Part shown: piece by piece, positions 5,431-11,735 of the stretch
Position numbering within the stretch: the stretch's first letter is position 1
Layout: every line of letters starts with the position of its first letter
Assembly (NCBI GenBank): GCA_001584585.1
Contig: LSYV01000109.1
Span: 197,054-208,788 of the forward strand
Source: Gonium pectorale
Taxonomy: Eukaryota; Chlorophyta; Chlorophyceae; Chlamydomonadales; Volvocaceae
Reading direction: 5' to 3'
Length of the DNA: 11,735 nt
Notes under the pieces: model-generated
Seen by the model: only the letters and a program-made list of their open reading frames with translations
Told to the model about the DNA's origin: nothing
Databases searched by the model: none
Position numbers and translations under genes: made by a program

Positions 5431-8400
5431 GTGAGATCGTCCTTCACAGTACACTTCCACTGGTTCCTTTTCGGTTGTCGGGACCTTGGTTGGTCAGGTT
5501 TCTTACGTATGGTTGTACTTTCGTAGGGAGTTGGGTTGTACCTTCCCCACTTGTCCCGGAGACGCGTACCACGATGAATGCATGGATCCATACCTCCGAA
5601 AAAGGGGTCGTCAGGGGACCGAACAACGGGTGGGTTCAAGTTGGAATGGCCATAACCACAGGGGCCGACCATTGGTCGTCGGGAACCCGTGTCTGGGACG
5701 GGGTGACACGATGACACGACGACACGAAAAGATCGTGGGGGCCCGGGCTGTGTCTGGCCGGCGGCGAGCGCCGGCATTTGGGGGAGCAGGGGGAATATCT
5801 GGGCGTTATGCGTGGCTCGGCATTCTGCGCATGGGTTCCGCCTCTGGCTGCCAGGGCCGCTGGAGGCGGTGCCGGCCGTTGCGTTGTCCATAGTGCGTCG
5901 ATAAGGTCACCCGCTTCCTCCCTATAGCTGACCGGGGAGCCTCACCGAGCCGTCCCGCAGTCCTCGCAACGCCCGGGGGACGGCGTCTCCGGTGCAGCAG
6001 GCAGCAGGCAGCGCTGAACGCTGATGTGTTCGGGGTCTGACAAAGAAGTTGTTTTATACATTGCAATTACTAGATAGCGGGCACTGTTATTATGCTTATG
6101 TAAGACCCACAGACCCCTGGACCCCCGCCACCCCCCCCCAGACCCGGTACCCCTGCCCCGCCACGCTGGACAACGGCTCGCCCTGCCCCGGAACCATCCG
6201 CGCCACCCACAACCGCCAACCGATCAATCAGAAGCGCAAGGAGGCGGCGCGCGAGGCGGCCGTCACCGCCAACCGCGGTGGGAGGGAGCCCCCGGCGCAG
6301 CCGACAGCAGCGGCGGGCGGCAAGCAGCGGCAAGCCGCCGCCGGCGGTGGTGGCAAGGGGGAACCGGTGGCGGCCGGCCCCAAGCAGGCGGCGGCGGCAG
6401 CGCCTACGCCCAAGCCCGCCCAGCCGCCTGCCGGCCCCAAGGTCCTGGTCAAGGCCGCCCCCGCCCCCGTGGTAGCCTCGCTGGCGGCGGCCCCAGTGAA
6501 GCCCACCCCCGCCCCCGCCCGCAACGCCTGGGCTGCATCCCCCTGGGGCGGTGCAGCAACGGCGGTTGCGGCAAAGGGGCCTACTACACCTGCTGCGGCG
6601 TTGGCTGCCGGTGCCACCGGGAGCAGCGCCGCAGGAGGTGGGGACGGCGCAGGGGGTGATGAAGACGGGAAACGGGTCGCGTCGCGGACACCGAATCGCA
6701 TACTCAAGAGATGAACTTGTGGTGGTCTCGGCGTAGTTATAGACACTATGACCTGTGAAGCTTCGACGTCAGCGACGAGCTCCCAAGCCGTTACTACCAG
6801 GCCTGGCTCCGCAGATCATCGTTCTCATGCCCCACTCCTGGACTGGCCCGACCCACATCCCCACCACCCCCCTGGCCGCATTCCAGCCCCCATGCCTCTT
6901 CCCTCCCCGGTCCCCGCTCCCCTCCCACCAGCAGCCACCCTCGCGGCCCGTCTGGCTCCGGAGCCCGTGGTACGGGAGCGCATCATCCCCGGCTGGTCCA
7001 GCGACACCGACCCCGGGGGCGGCAAGCAGCAACAGCAGCAGCGGGGGGCGGGCGCGGGCGCGGGGGCGGGGGCGGGCGCCAAGGCGGCGCTGGATCAGCA
7101 GCGCGCGCTGGCGGCGGCGGTCCGGGCGGAGCTCAAAGCGGGGGGCGGCAAGGCGAAGGCGGCGGCGGCTGGCGGTGAGCATCCAATGGGGGTTCTTCTC
7201 CAGAGACCCATCCAGGCGTAGCGGTCCTGCACGCGACCTCGGTGGGGTTCGACGCAGTGGTTGGGGGTTGGAGTTTGGTGTTTGGTGTTTGAGTGGGTCA
7301 GGTCAGGGCGGTGACTGGGGCGGGCCGGCGACTGGTCTGCGTCGGGGACATGCCCCTGAAACGTGGCGGAATGGGGTGGGGTGGAGGCCCTGTGCCATTG
7401 CAAGAGTAGGCGAGCCACGAAAGTGGTCCCACCTCCACCTCCACGTGCACGTCCACCTCCACCTCCACCTGGAAGGCACGTGCGGGTGGGACGCGGCAGG
7501 GGGGTGCGGGCCCTGCTGGCTGGGCGGTCAGGCCGGGCCGAGGGCAGGGCAGTGCCACCAAGACTCGGCCTGCGCTTGCCGCAGAGCCGGCAGGGCCGGG
7601 TGGCCTCCACTCGCAGACACACACACACGCTTACGCTCGTCGTATGCGTTGTTCCTTTTCAACACACACACACACACACACACGCGCCAGACTAGGCGCA
7701 TCCCCGCACGGCATTCCATAGGGTCACCCCAGAGAGAATCCTGGGCCGCATCGGGGGCTACGGTGGTGGTCGCCGCCGAACTAACATGCAGGGACACCAG
7801 CCCTTCGACTACCTCTGGAGCTGGGTCCTACAACAACACCATCACTTTCGCGCTTACGCTCGTCGTATGCGTTTTCCTTTTCAACACACACGCACATCAT
7901 CATTGTAGCGCTTACGCTCGTCGTATGCGTTGTTCCTTTTCAACACACACGCACCACACCTGCGCGCTTCCGTCAGGAACACTTGTTACTGAGCACCCCG
8001 GCCTTGTTCCGACGCTAAACGGCGCCGCTTCTACCCCACCCGACACGACACAACACGACACGGCCTCCGCAAAGCTCCTCAGCTCGGCGTCAGCTCCCTG
8101 ACGGACGGACGCCTCGCAACTTCCCTCTGCCGGGCCCTGCCCTGCCCCGCCCCGTCCCGCGGGTACGTGCAGGCGGCGCTGCGGCGGCACCCGTCCGGCC
8201 GACCCCGGCGGAAGCGGGGGCAGGGGCCGCAAACGTCAAGCGCACCAGCCCAGCGCCCGCAGCCGCTGCCGGCGGCGCAGCGGCGACCGTGCTGCCTGCG
8301 CAGCGCCAGGCCTCCGGGCCGCTTCTGTCCGCGGGTGCCGGTGCCGGTGCATCACGGCCAGGGACGCCCGCCGGCAGCGCGTTCGCCAGCGCCGCCGCTG

Positions 8401-9224
8401 ACGCTGCCGACACCGCCGCCGCTGGGCGGTCGTCCAGCCTGGCGCTCGACCCGGACGCATGGGAGGCCGCCTTCCGCCGCGCGCTGCACAAGGACACCGA
8501 CACGGACAGCGGAGTCGCCAGCGGAGCAGCCGGCAGCGCCGCCGACCTCACGGCCATGGACTGGGCTGCGGCGGAGGGCGCCGCCGACGGTAACAGTGCC
8601 GCCGCCGCCAACTACGGCGCCGCCGACGACGACGCCGACCCCATCGTCGCCACTCTGCCCATCTTCACGACCGACGACAGCACCACGGTGCTGGTTCAGG
8701 ACGCGTACGGCAACTATGTGCGCGTGGAGGACTTGTACGGCTCGTCGCCTGAATACATGGGTTTTCAGGACGAGCAGGGCAATGTGGTGTACTGCGTCGT
8801 AGTACGGCAATCGATGGCAGCCTTGTTGGAACAGATGGCGGCGCCGGCGGACCTCGCCGCCGCCGCCGCAGGTGCGGAAGCGGACGGCCCCGCTTTGGAC
8901 GGCGCCGCTGCTGCGGTGCCGCTCGGGTCCTCCGCTAACGGCGTAGGCGGTTACATCGGCCACGCCGCCCTGCTGCGCGAGCATTTGCTGCAGGACGCCG
9001 CCGCCGCAGCGGCGGCGGCTTCGTTGCCGCCGGTGCTCGCGCTCGCGCTCGGGCGGCCTGAGCAGGGGGGCGGGGCTGCGGCGGCCACCTTGATGGCGGC
9101 CCTGGTGCCGGCGGCGGCGGCGCCGCCGCCGGCGTCTCCACTGACGGCGACGGCGGTCGGGAATGACGATGAGGAGGAGGATCTGGCGGACTTGCTGGCG
9201 CTGTGCCTGGGGACAGCCAGCTGA
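5369..9224 (+). CDS. Gene 2, four-exon gene: unrecognised Cys-module/acidic-tail protein
   Basis: Model: join of 5369-5430, 6105-6637, 6932-7174 and 8173-9224, giving about 629 residues. All phases agree across the three introns, which strongly supports the downstream exons as one gene. Order of regions: a CGLC motif at residues 7-10; TRYPCPATLDNGSPCPG with Cys at about 38 and 48; a basic helix (INQKRKEAAREAA); a long Ala/Pro/Lys-rich linker; poly-Gln and Gly-Ala repeats in exon 3; an Ala-rich stretch; a compact core at about 435-500 rich in Asp, Tyr, Val and Gly; and an acidic, leucine-rich end (DDEEEDLADLLALCLG). No signal peptide or membrane helix is seen. A paired-Cys N-terminus, a basic segment and an acidic tail would suit a nuclear regulatory protein with a small zinc-binding fold, but this is inference and I know no family that matches. 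The start, the exon 2 acceptor (6077 or 6104) and the exon 2 donor (6637 or 6655) are the uncertain points. Confidence 0.62.
5583..5626 (+). repeat. 44-nt dispersed direct repeat, copy 2
   Basis: It matches 4705-4748 with two substitutions, 878 bases downstream and in the same orientation. It lies inside intron 1 of gene 2, so exon 1 sits between the two copies. Flanking sequence further out is not obviously related, which fits an old dispersed element rather than a recent segmental duplication. Confidence 0.8.
5705..5728 (+). repeat. Three tandem 8-mers GACACGAN
   Basis: GACACGAT, GACACGAC and GACACGAA follow one another without gaps. A similar GACACGACACAACACGACAC string occurs in intron 3 at about 8042-8061. 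Confidence 0.7.
5995..6013 (+). repeat. GCAGCAG repeat block
   Basis: GCAGCAGGCAGCAGGCAGC near the end of intron 1. It resembles the block at 4961-4994. Confidence 0.5.
6105..6637 (+). CDS. Gene 2 exon 2 (second Cys pair, basic and Ala/Pro-rich linker)
   Basis: The non-repetitive part, about 6133-6255, encodes YPCPATLDNGSPCPGTIRA followed by a basic helical segment, and has strong G/C-ending codon use. The remainder is an Ala/Pro/Lys linker. The frame, if read on, hits TGA at 6712. Phase demands a donor whose GT starts at 6638 (GGAG|GTGGGG) or 6656 (GGGG|GTGATG). I chose 6638 for its better AG|GT context. Retention of the intron would give a truncated protein ending ...NRILKR. Confidence 0.55.
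6638..6931 (+). other. Gene 2 intron 2
   Basis: It is 294 bases long and ends in a long C/T-rich tract, CCCCGCTCCCCTCCCACCAG (6912-6931), a textbook algal acceptor. It contains the only in-frame stop separating exons 2 and 3 (6712-6714) and lower-GC sequence such as GTAGTTATAGACACTATG. Confidence 0.55.
6932..7174 (+). CDS. Gene 2 exon 3 (poly-Gln, Gly-Ala repeat, helix)
   Basis: It encodes LAPEPVVRERIIPGWSSDTD, then KQQQQQ, a (Gly-Ala)n run and an Ala-rich helix, AALDQQRALAAAVRAELKAGG. It ends with G|GTGAGC, a strong donor (GT at 7175), leaving one base for the next codon. The phase fits exon 4 exactly. The Gly-Ala coding tract at 7042-7078 has many G runs on the + strand. Confidence 0.62.
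7429..7470 (+). repeat. Hexamer array, seven units of CCACCT type
   Basis: Units are two CCACCT, then CCACGT and GCACGT, then three CCACCT. The two variant units create a central CCACGTGCACGT containing the palindromes CACGTG and GTGCAC. Confidence 0.8.
7617..7684 (+). repeat. CA microsatellites flanking element copy A
   Basis: A short CA run (7617-7628) precedes the 42-nt element and a longer one (about 7661-7682) follows it. The unit therefore sits embedded in CA repeats. Confidence 0.8.
7628..7669 (+). repeat. 42-nt element, copy A
   Basis: It reads CGCTTACGCTCGTCGTATGC, then GTTGTTCCTTTTCAACACAC and AC. The first 21 bases form an imperfect inverted repeat (CGCTTACG against CGTATGCG, loop of five). 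The 3' end passes directly into CA repeats. Confidence 0.8.
7851..7891 (+). repeat. 42-nt element, copy B
   Basis: It matches copy A except for one missing G (GCGTTTTCC instead of GCGTTGTTCC). It ends in a short CA run and CGCAC. Confidence 0.8.
7909..7950 (+). repeat. 42-nt element, copy C
   Basis: It is identical to copy A over all 42 bases and lies 17 bases after copy B. It ends in CACACACGCAC like copy B. Confidence 0.85.
8173..9224 (+). CDS. Gene 2 exon 4 (core domain and acidic C-terminus)
   Basis: It opens in phase with exon 3 and stops at TGA 9222-9224. After an Ala-rich stretch comes SLALDPDAWEAAFRRALHKD (about 8436-8495), an amphipathic segment. Then comes the most protein-like part of the window, from DPIVATLPIFTTDD (8637) through VQDAYGNYVRVEDLYG to YMGFQDEQGNVVYCVVV (about 8797). 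It looks like paired beta-hairpins with a repeated QDxxGNxV motif 23 residues apart. A helix (SMAALLEQMAAPADLAAA) and further Ala-rich sequence follow, then an acidic tail. Synonymous positions are dominated by C and G. Confidence 0.72.
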
Positions 9225-9440
9225 GGGGGCGTAGGGGCGTACGGGTGTGAGTGGTGTGCGGCGTGAGGGAGGGGGCGGCGGTGCAAGCGGCTCAGGCCCC
9301 CCCCGCCCGGCCCAGCCACCCTCGGGTCGCACGGTGGGAGCCCCCCCTCTGCGCCCAGCGCCCTCCGCTCCCGTCTCCGGGGCTAAGGGGCGCCGCTCGG
9401 CTGCCGTACCTTTGCTATGCAAGGTCGCACTCCACAGCTG

Positions 9441-9482
9441 CGATAGCGATAGTGATAGCTATAGCTATAGCGATGGCGATGG
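9441..9482 (+). repeat. Hexamer array, seven units of CGATAG type
   Basis: Units are CGATAG, CGATAG, TGATAG, CTATAG, CTATAG, CGATGG and CGATGG. In one frame it would read Asp-Ser/Tyr-Ser dipeptides, but it lies after the stop of gene 2. Confidence 0.85.
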
Positions 9483-9852
9483 CTGTGCGCGCGGGGGCGG
9501 GGGGGGCGGGCGATTGGGCACCGCACCTGGGAATGCGATCGGGGTGTGGAGATGTTCCCGGGGAGTGGCGGTGCGGAGCGTTCGTACAGGCTGCTAGGCT
9601 GCTGCTGCTGCTGGGCGAACGGAAGGGCACCCATGTCGATGAAGCCAGCGGGAAGAGAGGCGAGAGGAGAGGAGAGGCGAGCTGGTGCGACGCGGTGCGG
9701 TGGTGCGGGGACGCAGGGCGAACGGACGAACGAGGGCGCGGCGTCTCTTTGGCGCCCAACGCACACCCAACGCGTGCGGCCCCGGGGCCGGGTCGGCGCG
9801 CGCGGGACTCCGCTCCCCCATCCACGGCATGTGGCCGCGAGCTCGGCTGTTC

Positions 9853-9857
9853 TGTAA
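9853..9857 (+). terminator. TGTAA polyadenylation signal, probably of gene 2
   Basis: This is the first TGTAA after the gene 2 stop, about 630 bases downstream. Another copy at 10806-10810 could be an alternative distal site. Confidence 0.45.
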
Positions 9858-9875
9858 AACGCTCCACGCCGCTTC

Positions 9876-10411
9876 GCTGCTGCCGTGCGCCGCTGCTGTC
9901 GCCTCTCGGCCGGGCGGCAACAGCCACAGCGGGGAGTCGGGAGCCGGTAGTCGGTGCGCGCATCCCGGCTGTGCACTGGACCGCCTACGCTACGCCGCCG
10001 GGGCAGGGCGGGGGGCTGCGTGTGGGCTGCGAGGGCCCGGCTGCGGTTCACGGCCGCGCAGGCGACCACAGCCGTGGTGCGTCCCCACCCGCGTGTGGCC
10101 GGGGCCGGCAATCGGGATGGAGATGTCTGGGCACAGTTGACAGCGCACAGCGCTGCGGGGCGGATACAATGAAGTGCAGTGGTTGTGGTGGCCGAGAAGG
10201 CCTCTCGAGATCCTCGGGTCCAGGCACTATGTGCTTTGGTGCTCCGCACGCGGAGGGCCGGGTGTTGCTGCGGCGTGTATGCGGCCACATGCCCGTAGCC
10301 ACGCACCGTACGGGGCACGGGTTCCCAGCGGCCTGCCGTGGCTGCTCCTGGGTTGCGACGCAGCCCTGCTTCTGCTAGCCCGGCGACCAGGACCGTCTTC
10401 CGCTGCCCGCC
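9876..10411. other. Spacer, no gene seen
   Basis: GC-rich sequence with overlapping chance frames on both strands, no repeat of note and no recognisable protein. Confidence 0.4.
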
Positions 10412-10447
10412 GTGCCGCTCGCGGATCCGCCAGCCGTGCCGCCAGCC

Positions 10448-10759
10448 ATGGCCAATCTCCTGCAGGCCAGGTCAGGTCAGGTCAGGTGCGTCCTTTGCCA
10501 CCGCATGCGTGCCCATCCCCTCCGCCCCCTTCCGCCCCCCCCCCCCGCCCAGCATGATAGCACAGTCCCGGCCGGCAAGCCTCCTTCTGCGCAGCTTTCC
10601 GAAGTCAGAAGGGGTGAATGTGGCTGCCCCACGCGCCGCGATGCGTCCGCTCCTGCCCCAAATCCCGAGACCCCAACCCATCGGGTAGTAGGGGGCATTG
10701 TGGGTATACTGCGGGAGCCACAGCGGTGGTGCTTGTGCGGGCCGTGCGGACAGTCCTAA
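10448..10759 (+). CDS. Doubtful small Cys-rich ORF
   Basis: ATGGCC in a good context (CAGCCATGG) opens 103 codons; the frame extends upstream to an ATG at 10412. Cys motifs CVLC, ECGC and CLCGPC are spaced along it. It also crosses four CAGGT repeats and a C12 run (coding PPPPP), and codon use is mixed. A TGTAA lies about 50 bases after the stop. This might be a small zinc-binding protein or simply chance. Confidence 0.15.
   Translation: MANLLQARSGQVRCVLCHRMRAHPLRPLPPPPPAQHDSTVPAGKPPSAQLSEVRRGECGCPTRRDASAPAPNPETPTHRVVGGIVGILREPQRWCLCGPCGQS
10468..10487 (+). repeat. Four tandem CAGGT units
   Basis: A perfect pentamer array. Each unit also resembles the core of a splice donor (CAG|GT). Confidence 0.8.
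10535..10546 (+). repeat. C12 homopolymer
   Basis: Twelve consecutive C residues. Its length would decide the frame of the doubtful ORF that crosses it. Confidence 0.7.
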
Positions 10760-10805
10760 GAACCCCAGCGATCTGCCGTACCCCGTGGAGGAGGGTAACA
10801 ATGTG

Positions 10806-10810
10806 TGTAA
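10806..10810 (+). terminator. TGTAA motif, possible distal polyadenylation signal
   Basis: It lies at the edge of an AT-rich stretch (about 10795-10980). It may serve gene 2 as an alternative end, the doubtful ORF ending at 10759, or nothing. Confidence 0.25.
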
Positions 10811-10931
10811 CACGAATGATAACAATTGACCTGCAGGACGATCCATTGGGCCACGACATTGGGTTGCAAGGTCCTTCCCGTGTTAGTGCCCATTTGCGAA
10901 GTCCGAGTTCCACATTTAACACAGTTCATTT

Positions 10932-10937
10932 TATAAG
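10932..10937 (+). promoter_or_regulatory. TATA box candidate of gene 3
   Basis: TATAAG in an AT-rich dip, 129 bases between it and the ATG at 11066. This would give a 5' UTR of about 100 bases. Confidence 0.45.
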
Positions 10938-11065
10938 CTCTATGGTTGTTCTTTACATTGTTATGATAGATATCGGCGCCTCCTGATGTTCGGAAACAGA
11001 CGCCGCCAGGGTCCCCGGGGGAAGGCCCAGTTACCACCTACTGATTAGGCACAGTGAAATTAGCC

Positions 11066-11506
11066 ATGAATCTGGGCCGGCTTGATCCGGCTTCCGCGTT
11101 GCGTGTGGGCTGCCGTGGCAGCTCGTCTCGGGCCACCCCAGCGTCGGCACGCGCGTCCCTACGGCGCAGCGACAATGTCACACATCCATCTGCAAATCAG
11201 CCGCTGATCGGCCGGGGCACGGCGCTCCGACGCCGACGCATTGCCGTCGCCGCTGCCGCTACGGAGGCTGGCGCAGATGCAGCACCTGCCGCGTCTAACG
11301 AGGCCAATCAGCGGCCGGGGGACCGGGGGGAGACCGCATCACAGTTCCGGCTGGACGCCGATGCGCACCTCATCGCGGGCCTCGCCCAGATTAACGCCAC
11401 GCGTGAGGCGCGGCCTGCCGAGGCGGTCACCGTGGGTCAGGACCGCCTGATCGTCGACCCCGCGGAGCTGGGGCTCATCGGCTCGGGGCTGCCCGTCATC
11501 GACGGG
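11066..11506 (+). CDS. Gene 3, first exon: probable organelle-targeted protein (partial)
   Basis: The ATG (TTAGCCATGAA) is preceded in frame by a TGA at 11042. The exon encodes 147 residues before a strong donor GACGGG|GTGAGC. The first 65 or so residues (MNLGRLDPASALRVGCRGSS, then Ser/Arg/Ala-rich with almost no acidic residues, ending LRRRRIAVAAAATE) have the make-up of an algal chloroplast or mitochondrial transit peptide, with cleavage plausible near VAAAA. The mature part continues with a low-complexity linker and then FRLDADAHLIAGLAQINATR and RLIVDPAELGLIGSGLPVID, which look like folded protein in preferred codons. I do not recognise the family. The frame also stays open through the intron to the window end, so it has no stop here and is easy to overlook. 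Confidence 0.6.
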
Positions 11507-11735
11507 GTGAGCGCGCCGCGGGGTGGGGGGCGGTGTGGTGGCGGTGCGGTGTGGTGGCGGTGTGTCCCACTGCTCGGCAAACTTGACAATCAGCTTGCGG
11601 GACTGGGTTGCGTGGAGGGGCGGGTGGGGCGGTGGACGGGGCTGCATGTGCCGTATGTTCAAATGCGTGCCGTCGGCGCTGGCGGGCTGCACGGGATGGG
11701 TGGGTGCGGCACGCGCGGCAGCTATGCGTGCGGCG
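11507..11735 (+). other. Start of gene 3 intron 1, truncated by window end
   Basis: It begins GTGAGCGCG and then turns into GGTGTGGTGGCGGTG-type repeats unlike the preceding exon. No clear acceptor can be chosen before the window ends; a CGCGCGGCAG at 11712-11721 is the only weak candidate. Confidence 0.5.

Larger units (their letters stand above)
5431..6104 (+). other. Gene 2 intron 1 (contains repeat copy 2)
   Basis: It opens with GTGAGATC and closes either at TTATGTAAG (6104) or at TTACTAGATAG (6077). Both keep the frame of exon 2. GC-ending codons begin right after 6104, favouring that site; the 6077 site would add GHCYYAYVR with one more Cys and a His. The obvious pyrimidine-rich acceptor CACCCCCCCCCAG at 6141 does not keep phase with exon 1. 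A GTAAGA donor at 6100 pairing with it would be a 42-base mini-intron, which is probably too short. Confidence 0.45.
7175..8172 (+). other. Gene 2 intron 3, repeat-rich
   Basis: It is 998 bases long, from GTGAGC to GGGTACGTGCAG (acceptor at 8172) after a C/T-rich tract, with a possible CTGAC branch site at about 8097-8101. It carries a CCACCT array, CA microsatellites, three copies of a 42-nt element, and a GACACGA string. An apparent 448-codon open frame runs through it, but the simple repeats make that a chance result. Confidence 0.6.
9225..9875 (+). other. Probable 3' UTR of gene 2
   Basis: No convincing coding sequence. It contains a CGATAG hexamer array, a short CTG run (about 9590-9613), a purine-rich GAGAGGCGAGAGGAGAGG stretch (about 9653-9676) and TGTAA at 9853. 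Confidence 0.45.

Noticed and set aside
6142..6714. CACCCCCCCCCAG (6141) as the exon 2 acceptor of gene 2
   Set aside because: It looks like a strong acceptor but joining it to exon 1 gives the wrong frame, one that stops at about 6475. It would need a different first exon.
7262..7310. GTTTGGTGTTTGG repeats as interstitial telomere
   Set aside because: The units do not match the Chlamydomonas-type TTTTAGGG or the plant TTTAGGG repeat.
7628..7950. Three repeat copies as a CRISPR array
   Set aside because: Spacing is irregular (about 180 and 17 bases), the repeats end in CA microsatellite and the context is a eukaryotic intron.
6755..8101. 448-codon plus-strand frame
   Set aside because: It runs through CA microsatellites, a CCACCT array and the three 42-nt elements, and conflicts with the phase-consistent exons 3 and 4. 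It is chance openness of an intron.
8352..9422. 356-codon minus-strand frame opposite exon 4
   Set aside because: It is the antisense shadow of a GC-biased exon. The + strand has the core domain and G/C third positions.

Overview
The window looks like nuclear DNA of a GC-rich green alga, most likely a volvocine/Chlamydomonas-type chlorophyte. The reasons are very high GC with strongly G/C-ending codons in the coding stretches, coding sequence split by GT-AG introns with pyrimidine-rich acceptors, long runs of Ala/Gly/Pro/Gln low complexity inside proteins, simple repeats in introns and UTRs, and TGTAA motifs at plausible 3' ends (the usual chlorophyte polyadenylation signal). The species assignment is inference. 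I see no bacterial-style operons, ribosome binding sites, RNA genes or complete transposon.

Layout, all inferred genes on the + strand. (1) Positions 1 to about 2614: the 3' part of a gene for a large Gly/Ala/Ser-rich protein of unknown function. It carries two LSLSLAP motifs and ends in a poly-Gly tract where the frame breaks just before an acidic helix and a splice donor. A TGTAA at 3474 is its likely polyadenylation signal. (2) About 3480-5300: mostly non-coding DNA with an AT-richer island, two tiny ORFs in good start contexts, and the first copy of a 44-nt direct repeat. (3) 5369-9224: a complete four-exon gene whose exon phases all agree (about 629 residues). It encodes an unrecognised protein with an N-terminal Cys module split by intron 1, a basic and Ala/Pro-rich middle, a compact conserved-looking core with an internal QDxxGNxV duplication, and an acidic C-terminus. 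Intron 1 holds the second copy of the 44-nt repeat. Intron 3 holds three copies of a 42-nt element that runs into CA repeats. (4) 9225-10930: its 3' UTR with a hexamer array and TGTAA at 9853, then a spacer with one doubtful Cys-rich ORF. (5) 11066 to the window end: the first exon of another gene, starting with a probable organelle transit peptide, followed by the start of an intron.

The three main genes show no sign of a shared pathway. None could be assigned to a named family from sequence alone. The most interesting unexplained items are the novel four-exon protein, the two families of short dispersed repeats, and the frame break in gene 1.
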